Assembly (NCBI RefSeq): GCF_012972705.2
Contig: NZ_JABCSC020000002.1
Coordinates: forward strand, 434,001 to 498,000
Reading direction: 5' to 3'
DNA: 64,000 bases
From: Uliginosibacterium aquaticum
GTDB taxonomy: Bacteria > Pseudomonadota > Gammaproteobacteria > Burkholderiales > Rhodocyclaceae
Positions 20,373 to 28,728 of this stretch are shown piece after piece. The notes beneath the pieces are model-generated. The model made no database searches, was not told the origin of the DNA, and worked only from the letters and a program-made list of their open reading frames with translations. The position numbers and the translations under genes are program-made. Numbering within the stretch: position 1 is the first letter of the stretch; each line of letters begins with the position of its first letter.

Positions 20373-23237
20373 TCAGAAGAAATTAGTGAGTTCACGCCAG
20401 TTCAGGCGCTCGCGGAAAGCGTTTTCAGCTGGAGTAATTGCCGCCGTATCGCCCGAATTGCCAGGATCCCCCCCGGTCCCCGCCAGAATCGCACGCTTGC
20501 CCTTAAAGCGCGTAAACGCTCCGCCAGTAGCATCACCAAGACCCACATAGTTATCGAGGCTGGTCATGTCCGTCATCCGGAATTGAGAATTCCCGCGCGC
20601 ATCCGTTCCATCAAGCAGCTTCAGCGGACCGAAGGTATAGCCCTTGATGTCACACTCACTAGGCTTCTTGGTGTAATACAACACCACCACCCCATTGATG
20701 ATGTCGGCCGGTGCAGAAAGATAAGCATTGTCACTGGCCAACACGCTGATGCTCGGATTGGTCGCTGGATCGGACTCACCCAGCTTCGTCGAAGCATTGA
20801 TGCCGGTCTGCCAGGCAAAAGTCCATTTGTCCGAGAAGTACTTCAAGGCCGTTACATGAGTTTTGGTCTGCGCCAGCAGGATCAGGCCATTACCGCTGGC
20901 CGAGGCGATCTTGCTGCCATTCACGTACCACACTGCACTGGCCGAGCCGCCAGTGCGATAAGTCCGCAGCTTGTCGACACTGTACTCACCTGTTTCGATC
21001 ACCCCTGTACTCTTGGTCTTATAAACCTTGCCATCGTCCGCACCGAAGTAGATCGCGTTGTCATCTACATACAGCAGGTTGCTGCTGGGCGAAACACTAA
21101 CAACCGAACTCGCCGCAGAAGAGGCTGCCGAGCTGGTTGCACTGGAAGAAGCGGAGCTTGCCGCCGAAGAGGAAGCCGACGCCGCCTCACCACCGCTAGT
21201 GAAGTTGCGTTCCACAGCAGCGACATCGGTATTCACCTCACGCGTCACCAGCTTGCCGCCCACCACATAGGCAACCTTGTTGCCGCCCATCACCGCCCCT
21301 ACTGGCGCTGCACCACCATACGGACGACCGTACACGCCGCTGCTCCAACCCGCCTCGCCATCATTGGTGTTGCCTGCAGAGCCCGGTGAATACTCGCTCG
21401 TACGTGAATCCAGCCACACGATCTTGTCGAGCGACTTACCGTCGTTACTAACTCGGATCGAGAAATGCAGCTTGCCACCCAAAGCCGTTCCAGTCACGTA
21501 AGTACGCGTGACCTTTGCGCCAGTTGTAGACGACGCGTCATCCTCCAAGAGTTGCACTGACGCAATCTGCCCCCAGGGATGCGCTTCCATCAGCTTCATG
21601 GGCGTGGAACTCAACGCAGCCTGGCTCTCGGCCAGTACATCACGCGGAATCCAGCCCCAGTTCAGGTTGCCATTAGTCTTGTCGACCGAGTACAGGATGC
21701 CGTCATCGGTAGCAAACAAAACCGAATCTCCCAGCAGCAACGGCGCTACGCGCCAAGGCACACCGACCATCGAGGTCGCCAGACGCTTATCCCCCGTGAT
21801 CCGGCAGGCCGTCTGAGTGGGATTCACTGCGCAGGCTTGAGCCAAAGTGCTGCCCGCAGCAGTGTTGTTCAAGGCTTCAAAATCCGTACTCGCACTGGCC
21901 CAATTTGCGGTTTCTGTACGCAGCTTGGCCAAGCGATTATCGACACTCATCTTGCTCGTCGACACATCCGCCGCGTCCCACTCCGGCGTGGTGTTCTGCG
22001 AACTATCATCCTTAAGCTTGAAAGCCTGCAGATGACCGGAAGTGCCCGGTTGATCCTTTTGTAGCGCACGATAGACCAGAGAATCTTTGTTCGTGATCAG
22101 CTCTGTAACCGGAGGGGTCAAAGAATAGGCACCCACACGAGGAGCCGCTTGAGAGGTGGACTTCGAGAAAAATTGCGAATCGTTGTTCTGAGAACCGATC
22201 ACGTTCTTCGCCAACACTTCGCCAACAACTGATGAACCAGTTGCCCCGGTCATTTTTAAATCACCATTAGGTACATATATCCCAGCCGAAATACTGAATC
22301 GATCCTTGACCTCAAGGCTGCCGTTATAAAGATTGATCTGCAGTCGTTCAGGGTGCTGTGCATCCATCTGAGCCCATGTTTTCGTTGCCTGGCTACAAGC
22401 CCCAATCCAATTAATACAAGGATTCGCTTGCTGCAGGTCTAATCCAACGACAGTGTCGGCAGAGTTCTTTCCAAGAATATTCAGAGTAGTCCTGCCAGGG
22501 CCTGTTACATTCAAACGACAACCGTCTTTCCAAACCAACTCGCGAATATAAGTCTGATTAGATGCATCCGAGCCATCTTGGGCAAAGGTAACTCCAGAGT
22601 CCGAATTACAATTATTCCCAAATGAAACAACACCAGCCTTAATAGGATTGGAAAAAACCACACCATCACCGGCTTGCAAAGCTCGAATCTCAAACGAGCC
22701 AAAATTGACGCCAGAAAAAACGTAATTGACTCCGACTCGACGAACTTCGGCCGAAACACCATTCAAGGTTCCTGCGCCTATTGCATCAAAAACAACAGGT
22801 ACACCGCCGATTGTCACTGGAGCCCGAACATTATTAATCATCCTATCTTTATCAACACTGACGTCCACAGGGGATACTGGCGCCAAAAAATCAGGCAAGA
22901 CAGGACCAACCTTTTCGCTATCCGACTTTGAGATAGACTTGGACGCTGAATTTGCATCAACCTCACTCGAAGCCATAAAGGCTTTGCAAGGAATCCCGTT
23001 CGATCCAGACCCCGCCGTATTAAGCGTTTTGGTATTTACTGAACTGGCACCATAAAAAGTAATGGCGCAGCGATCTCCGGAACCGCCGGCAAACTCAATT
23101 TTGCCGTCTTTTAAAACCGAAAAAACAGCGCCCAAACCCTCCGCAGTCGAGCAAACCTGCGCCCAAGCCGGGAAGCTGAACAGATGCAGGGCCACCAGAG
23201 AAGCAGCCCCAATACGCTTAATCTTTGTGTGCTCCAT
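20373..23237 (-). CDS. PilY1-like type IV pilus tip/biogenesis protein with atypical N-terminus
   Basis: The 954-residue protein is in the pilY1 slot of the minor pilin operon. It has a signal peptide ending near AWA (residue 25). The C-terminal half shows the PilY1 beta-propeller: VLFATDDGILYSVDKTNGN, WGWIPRDVL, RTYVTGTALGGKLHF and IYFGADDGKVYK. The N-terminal 400 residues lack the usual von Willebrand A domain and MIDAS motif. They contain repetitive beta-type sequence such as IYVPNGDLKMTGATGSSVVG, like that found in MshQ/DUF7305-type proteins. A long Ala/Ser-only linker interrupts the propeller region (about 21090-21190). The role is tip adhesin or assembly factor by position. Confidence 0.82.
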   Translation of the reverse strand: MEHTKIKRIGAASLVALHLFSFPAWAQVCSTAEGLGAVFSVLKDGKIEFAGGSGDRCAITFYGASSVNTKTLNTAGSGSNGIPCKAFMASSEVDANSASKSISKSDSEKVGPVLPDFLAPVSPVDVSVDKDRMINNVRAPVTIGGVPVVFDAIGAGTLNGVSAEVRRVGVNYVFSGVNFGSFEIRALQAGDGVVFSNPIKAGVVSFGNNCNSDSGVTFAQDGSDASNQTYIRELVWKDGCRLNVTGPGRTTLNILGKNSADTVVGLDLQQANPCINWIGACSQATKTWAQMDAQHPERLQINLYNGSLEVKDRFSISAGIYVPNGDLKMTGATGSSVVGEVLAKNVIGSQNNDSQFFSKSTSQAAPRVGAYSLTPPVTELITNKDSLVYRALQKDQPGTSGHLQAFKLKDDSSQNTTPEWDAADVSTSKMSVDNRLAKLRTETANWASASTDFEALNNTAAGSTLAQACAVNPTQTACRITGDKRLATSMVGVPWRVAPLLLGDSVLFATDDGILYSVDKTNGNLNWGWIPRDVLAESQAALSSTPMKLMEAHPWGQIASVQLLEDDASSTTGAKVTRTYVTGTALGGKLHFSIRVSNDGKSLDKIVWLDSRTSEYSPGSAGNTNDGEAGWSSGVYGRPYGGAAPVGAVMGGNKVAYVVGGKLVTREVNTDVAAVERNFTSGGEAASASSSAASSASSSATSSAASSAASSVVSVSPSSNLLYVDDNAIYFGADDGKVYKTKSTGVIETGEYSVDKLRTYRTGGSASAVWYVNGSKIASASGNGLILLAQTKTHVTALKYFSDKWTFAWQTGINASTKLGESDPATNPSISVLASDNAYLSAPADIINGVVVLYYTKKPSECDIKGYTFGPLKLLDGTDARGNSQFRMTDMTSLDNYVGLGDATGGAFTRFKGKRAILAGTGGDPGNSGDTAAITPAENAFRERLNWRELTNFF

Positions 23238-23255
23238 GATCGATCGCCCCCGGCC

Positions 23256-23786
23256 TCAAAATTCTTTGGAAGTTGAGAGCACCACGTAAGTGCCCTCCTT
23301 GATACCACCCGCCTTGGCGTAAAGCGTAAAGCGCGGCTTAGCCGCAGTCTGGTTCACGCGTCCGCCACTGAGCATGCCGTCATTACTCCCGACGGCCTTG
23401 CCTTCATACACGACGATGTAATAAGCATTATCCGCACCAGAATTAGGCTGAGTGGCCGAGATCGAACTGGAAACTGGCCAGGGATCGAAGTCCGGCACAT
23501 TGCCATTCTTGCGCAGAAAATAGCCTGAGCGCCCGTTGAGCGCCGTCTCGATATCCTGGGAACTTGCTACCAGGCTCGCGACCGCAACCTCAGCTTCTTT
23601 CAAAGCCCCTTCGGCAGTGAACATCGACCGCTGCCGGTCACTCCAGCCCGCCGCCCCGCGCGCCTCGCCTGTAGAGAGCATAAAGCCGGCAGCTGCCAAC
23701 AAAGAAACCAGTATCAGCATGATCAACGAGACCAGCAACGCAGCCCCTCTTTGTCGATCAAATGAGCTGGAATGACGCATGCTCAC
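23256..23786 (-). CDS. pilX: PilX-type minor pilin
   Basis: The 176-residue protein has the PilX N-terminal pattern: basic leader, then RGAALLVSLIMLILVSLLA, without the usual +5 Glu, as is common in PilX/GspK-like pilins. An extended helix follows (RSMFTAEGALKEAEVAVASL). It fits the priming complex of minor pilins that links PilV/PilW to PilY1. It starts six bases after pilW and ends 18 bases before pilY1, so it is in the same transcript. Confidence 0.87.
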   Translation of the reverse strand: MSMRHSSSFDRQRGAALLVSLIMLILVSLLAAAGFMLSTGEARGAAGWSDRQRSMFTAEGALKEAEVAVASLVASSQDIETALNGRSGYFLRKNGNVPDFDPWPVSSSISATQPNSGADNAYYIVVYEGKAVGSNDGMLSGGRVNQTAAKPRFTLYAKAGGIKEGTYVVLSTSKEF

Positions 23787-23791
23787 GCTCC

Positions 23792-24895
23792 TTATTGATT
23801 GCGTAGGGCGATCGTCATCTGCAGTGGCAGATAGACATGACTATCGCTCGAAACGCTCTGTCCATTGAATGATGTCACTGTCTGCTGACCTGCATTCCCG
23901 ACCTTCTCGGAACGCATCAGCATGCTGATTGTGGCTGAGCGCACGCTGGTCCATTTATTGGCACTTGCCTCAACCTGAGCGGCCGTCTTACCTGCGTCGG
24001 TAACGCTGCCATTTGCACTATTGCTGAGGTCATAGTTCACACTGATCGCAGCCACCCGACTCGAAACCAGTACGGGAACGTTGTCACGCGCACTCAGGCG
24101 AAAAAGCCCTGACTGCCCGTTGACCTTCCCCATGAACCACCAAACAGAGTCCAAGCGACCAACGGAAGCCCCAACACCAAATAACTCGCCAATATTTCCG
24201 TCAAGATTTCCCTTGCCGAAACTGGATGTCTCTCCCGCCTCATGCTTGAGCGTCTGCGTCGTCCCACTGGCATCTGGCACCGTAACCGAAGTTACTTCAA
24301 ATTTCGCCCAATTAATGCAATCCGTAACAACCGCCAGATCATTGGATTTGAACAGCTCAAGTGGTTTTTTGATAACAAGATCTGCAGCTTGCGAGCCCAT
24401 TGCAGTACTGAGCACCGAAAGGGAGCCAGAAATACCCACAAATGCAACAACGCTGGAGTTCTTTGCAAGATCGGTCAGGTCGTTGGGCATTGAATCCTTA
24501 ACCTTGGCCAATCCGTAATGGCCAGAGGCATCAGCGGGCACATCCGCCAGCTTGTCAAACCCCAAAATCCCGCCTTGATCGGCATCCAGTGCAGTCTTGT
24601 TATTCAGTCGTTCATCAATTGGGTTGGTTACTGGCCAGCAACCAAAATCCCCAGCTGCACGCAGATCGCGAGCCATTGCATCCAGGGCAATGCGCCCCTC
24701 GGATTGCACATCAGCCATTTGTGCAGAAAGAGTACTACTGACACGCTGACTTAGAAAAACGGCCAACGAGCCACCTACTACGATCAGCCCAAGAACTAAA
24801 GCAATCATTAACTCGACCAGCGTCAAACCACGCTGTCGCCTATTTAAGGTGTTGTACTTCGGCTGAATAGCTATCATCGCTGGTACCGGCATCAT
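23792..24895 (-). CDS. pilW: PilW-type minor pilin
   Basis: From the ATG overlapping the pilV stop this is 367 residues. RRQRG then LTLVELMIALVLGLIVVGG is the prepilin leader and N-terminal helix (+5 Glu present). The long C-terminal domain has the PilW features RIALDAMARDLRAAG and FGCWP early on and ends in a beta-rich part. An internal ATG at 24877 would give a leader of 17 residues and is a real alternative; a frame open further upstream overlaps pilV and is not used. PilW is part of the pilus-tip minor pilin complex. Confidence 0.87.
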   Translation of the reverse strand: MMPVPAMIAIQPKYNTLNRRQRGLTLVELMIALVLGLIVVGGSLAVFLSQRVSSTLSAQMADVQSEGRIALDAMARDLRAAGDFGCWPVTNPIDERLNNKTALDADQGGILGFDKLADVPADASGHYGLAKVKDSMPNDLTDLAKNSSVVAFVGISGSLSVLSTAMGSQAADLVIKKPLELFKSNDLAVVTDCINWAKFEVTSVTVPDASGTTQTLKHEAGETSSFGKGNLDGNIGELFGVGASVGRLDSVWWFMGKVNGQSGLFRLSARDNVPVLVSSRVAAISVNYDLSNSANGSVTDAGKTAAQVEASANKWTSVRSATISMLMRSEKVGNAGQQTVTSFNGQSVSSDSHVYLPLQMTIALRNQ

Positions 24896-25419
24896 GAACT
24901 GGAAGCAGCAGAGCTTGCTGCTGCCGAGGAAGCAGCTCCGGCATATACGGAATACGTAGCGGAGACCGTATCGCGGCCAGAAGGAGTCCAGCGCAACTCT
25001 ACGTTGCAAGTTTTGGGCTCTCCTGCGCTCGTACAACTGACTTTGGCCTTGCCATCAGGTAGATCACAAGCGACCTTTTGAGCCCATTCGCCCGCCCGCC
25101 CTGTAGCTCCAGTTGCTGTTGAACTCGCCGCGCTTGATGTGCCCGTATTGCAGCTCAAAGGTGTGGTGATGGTATCGATCGCAGTCCAACTGGCACGATC
25201 GTTGAACCGATCCAAAGTCAGCGCATCCAATGCATCATGCGCAAATGCAGCAGCAAGGACTGTGTATTTCGAGTCAGCATTCAGACGCACTCCTTCGGTC
25301 TGAAGCTTCAAAGCACCAAGAAGGCCAATTGACAGTACAAGAACGGCTATCAGCACCTCAATCAAGGTGGCGCCAAGCTGCAAGGACTTTCCAGAATCAG
25401 AGCACATTAACAGCACCAC
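24892..25419 (-). CDS. pilV: PilV-type minor pilin with Ala/Ser-rich C-terminus
   Basis: The 175-residue protein has the leader and helix GATLIEVLIAVLVLSIGLLG, then LKLQTEGVRLNADSKY, typical of PilV. The C-terminus is unusual, ending AGAASSAAASSAASSS, and a second short run (TSSAASSTATGATG) lies mid-protein. ATGs at 25419 or 25407 could start it; both overlap fimT. The overlap at both ends with fimT and pilW supports translational coupling. The role is a minor pilin of the tip complex. Confidence 0.87.
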   Translation of the reverse strand: MVLLMCSDSGKSLQLGATLIEVLIAVLVLSIGLLGALKLQTEGVRLNADSKYTVLAAAFAHDALDALTLDRFNDRASWTAIDTITTPLSCNTGTSSAASSTATGATGRAGEWAQKVACDLPDGKAKVSCTSAGEPKTCNVELRWTPSGRDTVSATYSVYAGAASSAAASSAASSS

Positions 25420-25903
25420 CAGCGTTGATCGTCAGGGACTTGCTGGAGCCTCCTGCCGTAAATGTGTAGGTCAGCGCGCTTGTGTTAGTCGCAATACCTG
25501 TCGGCAAGAAAACCACTGACTGGGAGTCAGATCCAGCCAAAGAGGTACCTTCATAGCGCTTGGAAAAGTCGACTTGGGTAAGACACCCAACCACCGTAAC
25601 CGCATCAGGATTGCTAGCAGTTGCGGCTTTTTGCGTGATAGCCCAAGCGGCAGGGTCACACCCAGTTACGCCCCCCTTGAGGGTTAGTGTCGTTCGCTTA
25701 CCGGTCTGGGAAGCGATCGCTCGAGCATTCGCGACAGCCCTCTTGAGACCATCGGCCGCCATCTGCGCCCGGCCAGACTGTATCTGGGCGGTAAAACTAG
25801 GTACAGCGATAGCGAGCAGGACAGCCAACACAGCAACGGCGACCATCAATTCGATCAATGTAAAGCCCTGCTGCATCAGTGACTCTGGGCGTCTTCGCGA
25901 CAT
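25397..25903 (-). CDS. fimT: FimT/GspH-type pseudopilin, first gene of the minor pilin operon
   Basis: The 168-residue protein has the prepilin site QQG|FTLIELMVAVAVLAVLLAIAVPSF (here FTLIELMVAV and LAIAVPSF), followed by the GspH pattern ADGLKRAVANARAIASQTGKR and two cysteines. AAGGAG lies seven bases upstream of the ATG. It leads the operon. The operon order and content match the tip-complex operon of Pseudomonas and betaproteobacteria. Confidence 0.9.
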   Translation of the reverse strand: MSRRRPESLMQQGFTLIELMVAVAVLAVLLAIAVPSFTAQIQSGRAQMAADGLKRAVANARAIASQTGKRTTLTLKGGVTGCDPAAWAITQKAATASNPDAVTVVGCLTQVDFSKRYEGTSLAGSDSQSVVFLPTGIATNTSALTYTFTAGGSSKSLTINAGGAVNVL

Positions 25904-25999
25904 CGTGCGACTCCTTGCTTAACAAGCTGCCAGCCCAAAAAATACCATGACGGGGAAATCCCTTAAGCATTTTTCTGACATTCGGACGGTCGGCTAGTG

Positions 26000-26008
26000 C
26001 CCCCCCCC
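26000..26008. repeat. Homopolymer tract of nine C (nine G on the pilin strand)
   Basis: An uninterrupted C9 about 97 bases upstream of the fimT start codon. Tracts of this length in promoters can change length by slipped-strand mispairing. No population evidence is visible in a single sequence. Confidence 0.7.
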
Positions 26009-26175
26009 ACTCAGGGATTAAGCAAAACCCTTAAACCACGGGGATGAAACCGGTAACATAAAAAACAAAGGCCCGGCTTGCCTTCATCGCTCAACACGTT
26101 TTGTTCAACGCTCAAATCAAGGCTCACAGGATAGTGAGCGCTCCGAACGAGAAAGCGACGCGAACTTTGCAGAGG

Positions 26176-26188
26176 CTATCACTGATAG
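26176..26188. promoter_or_regulatory. Dyad-symmetric site, possible regulator binding site
   Basis: CTATCACTGATAG is an almost perfect inverted repeat with a central base. It resembles the core of TetR-type operators. It is about 275 bases upstream of fimT, far for direct promoter control, and no TetR-family gene is nearby, so its function is unproven. Confidence 0.3.
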
Positions 26189-26325
26189 AGACACAGCCTC
26201 AGAACAAAGTCATACGGCAAGAGTCGCGAAAAGACGGCATTTAGCTGTTACAACAAACAGCAACAGAGATGCATCTTATTCTGCTGGTTGGTGCTGTCAT
26301 TCAGACGGCTTAAGCGTCAACAGAC

Positions 26326-27696
26326 TCACCCACCCGGCATCATGCCCTTCATACCTTTGAGCCCCCCAAGTCCGCGCATCAACTTCCCTATCCCACCTTT
26401 AGAAAATTGCTTCATCATTTTTTGCATCTGCTCAAACTGGTTAAGCAGACGATTGACCTCCTGCACTTGAACCCCCGCTCCTGCAGCGATCCGGCGCTTG
26501 CGCGCAGCCTTGATGAGATCAGGATTGGATCGCTCCGCCGGCGTCATCGAGTTAATGATGCCCTCAACACGGGCCATCGCCTTCTCCGGCGCACCGGGCT
26601 GCATCTGAGCTGCGGCCTGAGCAAACTGGGCCGGCATTTTGTCCATTAGCCCGGACAAACCTCCCATTTTGCGCATCTGCCCCATTTGCTCTTTAAAGTC
26701 ATTCAGATCAAAGCCTTTGCCCTTGCGCAGCTTTTCCGCCAGATCCAGCGCAGCCTTTTCATCAACAGCGGCACGAGCCTCTTCAACCAGAGAAAGGATG
26801 TCTCCCATCCCAAGGATGCGACTAGCCATCCGCTCCGGATGAAACTCATCCAGTCCGCCGAGCTTCTCTCCCACGCCGGTAAATTTGATCGGAGCCCCGG
26901 TAACGTGCCGCACCGATAGCGCGGCCCCGCCACGGGAGTCACCATCAAGCTTGGTCAGCACGACACCAGTCAGAGGCAGAGCTTCATTGAAGGCACGCGC
27001 CGTATTGACGGCATCCTGCCCCAGCATGGCATCGACAACGAAGAGCGTTTCGATCGGCTTAATTGCTGCGTGCAATTGGCGAATCTCATCCATCATCTGC
27101 TCGTCTATGGTGATACGCCCAGCGGTATCCACCAGCAGAACGTCCAGATAATGCCGCTTGGCGTAATCGATCGCGGCAAGCGCGATGTCGACTGGCTTCT
27201 GGTCAGCTGACGACGGAAAGAACTCGGCCCCCGCCTGCGCGCTAACCGCCTGCAACTGAGCAATAGCAGCAGGACGATAAACGTCACAAGAGACCGTCAG
27301 AACCTTCTTGCGCTGCTTCTCTTTCAGATACTTGGCCAGCTTGCCAACCGTCGTGGTCTTACCTGCCCCCTGCAGGCCTGCCATCAAGATGATTGCAGGC
27401 GGCTGAGTTGCAAAATTAAGGCTTGCCTGGCTCCCCCCCATGATCAAAGCCAGCTCTTGCTGTACCACACCAACCAGAGCCTGCCCCGGCGTAAGGGAAC
27501 CCACAACCTCCTGACCAAGCGCCTTCTCTTTGATCCGGACCATCAAATCCTTGACGACCGGCAAAGCCACATCAGCCTCGAGCAAAGCCATGCGAACTTC
27601 GCGCAACATGTCGGCAATATTGTCTTCAGTCAGGCGAGCCTGACCGCGCAGGGTCTTCACGACCTGAGCGAGGCGATTGGTAAGGTTATCTAGCAT
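26326..27696 (-). CDS. ffh: Signal recognition particle protein Ffh (SRP54 GTPase)
   Basis: A 456-residue protein with N, G and M domains. GLQGAGKTTTVGKLAKYL is G1, DTAGR is G3, and TKLDGDSRGGAALS is G4 plus the SRP-specific insertion. The Met-rich M domain includes MGQMRKMGGL and MKQFSKGGIGKL and ends GLKGMKGMMPGG. It binds 4.5S RNA and signal sequences and delivers ribosomes to FtsY. It is divergent from ypjD, as in many betaproteobacteria. Length is normal. Confidence 0.98.
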   Translation of the reverse strand: MLDNLTNRLAQVVKTLRGQARLTEDNIADMLREVRMALLEADVALPVVKDLMVRIKEKALGQEVVGSLTPGQALVGVVQQELALIMGGSQASLNFATQPPAIILMAGLQGAGKTTTVGKLAKYLKEKQRKKVLTVSCDVYRPAAIAQLQAVSAQAGAEFFPSSADQKPVDIALAAIDYAKRHYLDVLLVDTAGRITIDEQMMDEIRQLHAAIKPIETLFVVDAMLGQDAVNTARAFNEALPLTGVVLTKLDGDSRGGAALSVRHVTGAPIKFTGVGEKLGGLDEFHPERMASRILGMGDILSLVEEARAAVDEKAALDLAEKLRKGKGFDLNDFKEQMGQMRKMGGLSGLMDKMPAQFAQAAAQMQPGAPEKAMARVEGIINSMTPAERSNPDLIKAARKRRIAAGAGVQVQEVNRLLNQFEQMQKMMKQFSKGGIGKLMRGLGGLKGMKGMMPGG

Positions 27697-27766
27697 TGAT
27701 GAAAACCGTCAGGAAAGGGCCGCCAGGAGGTTCCGCAGGCAAGCCGATGGGCGTTAAACTGGCTGA

Positions 27767-28573
27767 ATGGCAAACATTCTACTGCATCTGCTTCCAGCCT
27801 CGTTTTATCTGGGGATTACGGCCCTCAGCCGCTCAAACATGCTTCAGTTGCCGGGCATGCGGGTTGCAAATCGCGGCCTACAAGCCATGGCACTCTTGAG
27901 CCACGCCTTCGTGCTGTCAGAAGCCATGTTTGGAACAGGCGGGTTCCAGTTCGGTCTTTTCATAGCACTCTCACTCAGCCTCTGGCTGGCGATGCTGATC
28001 TATTCACTGGAGAGCCTGATTACTCCGCTCAACCAACTGTTGGGTTATGCGGCCCCCATTGCGGCCATCTGCGCTTTTCTGCCCGCGCTGGGTGGAGGCC
28101 ACCCGCAGTCGATCGATGCTGAAAATTGGGCCTTCCGCACCCACATAGTCGTTGCAATGCTCGCCTATAGCCTATTCACACTAGCCGTCTTTCATGCAGT
28201 CGTACTGGCAGCAACCGAACGCAACATCCATCACGCAGCCGCCTTGGAAAGCGAAGAATTACCACCACTACTAAGCCTTGAACGGATTCTTTTCCGCATC
28301 ATTCACGCAGCCTTCGTATTCCTGACTCTGACGGTGGGCTCCGGGCTGCTATTCTCTGAGCAAATCTTTGGCAAGCCCTTCGTTTTTTCACACAAGGCGG
28401 TGTTTGGCATCGCGTCATGGGTACTGTTTGCTATTCTGATCTTGGGGCGCTTTCTAAAGGGATGGCGTGGCAAGCTGGCCATCCGCTGGTTGTTAGCAGG
28501 CTTCGCATGCTTGCTGCTAGCCTATGCCGGCACTCGTTTCGTTCTTGAAATACTACTTGAACGCAGCATCTGA
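27767..28573 (+). CDS. ypjD: CcsA/HemX-like cytochrome c assembly family membrane protein (YpjD)
   Basis: A 268-residue protein with eight predicted membrane segments. Key features are ENWAFRTHIVVAMLAYSLF with the conserved His in a membrane segment, VLAATERNIH, LERILFRIIHAAFVFLTLTVGSG and FGKPFVFSHKAVFGI, all of the CcsA/YpjD branch. True CcsA proteins handle haem for cytochrome c maturation; YpjD's role is less certain. It faces away from ffh with 70 bases between them. The pilBCD operon follows after 155 bases. Confidence 0.88.
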   Translation: MANILLHLLPASFYLGITALSRSNMLQLPGMRVANRGLQAMALLSHAFVLSEAMFGTGGFQFGLFIALSLSLWLAMLIYSLESLITPLNQLLGYAAPIAAICAFLPALGGGHPQSIDAENWAFRTHIVVAMLAYSLFTLAVFHAVVLAATERNIHHAAALESEELPPLLSLERILFRIIHAAFVFLTLTVGSGLLFSEQIFGKPFVFSHKAVFGIASWVLFAILILGRFLKGWRGKLAIRWLLAGFACLLLAYAGTRFVLEILLERSI

Positions 28574-28728
28574 GTGCTTAAGAACCGCCAGACAGTCAGT
28601 TGTGCGAGCCACTCGAGGCCGACCACCGGCGCAACGCCTCCGGCCGGATGGGTTTACAATCGCAGGAATTACAGTGCAACATCAAGTAAGCCCGCTAACT
28701 CGTTGATAGACAGGCACATCAAATAACG

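Larger units (their letters stand above)
25904..26325. other. 422-base non-coding region between fimT and the ffh stop
   Basis: I see no supported gene here. It must contain the promoter of the minor pilin operon (reading left) and the 3' end of ffh. It holds a run of nine C (26000-26008), a short hairpin GCTCAC/GTGAGC (about 26121-26139), a 13-base dyad (26176-26188), and A+T-richer sequence than its neighbours. No sigma-54 promoter with correct spacing was found. Confidence 0.6.

Noticed and set aside
25904-26040. Sigma-54 promoter before the pilin operon
   Set aside because: GG- and GC-type elements occur on the minus strand, but the spacing between them is two bases too long for -24/-12 sites.
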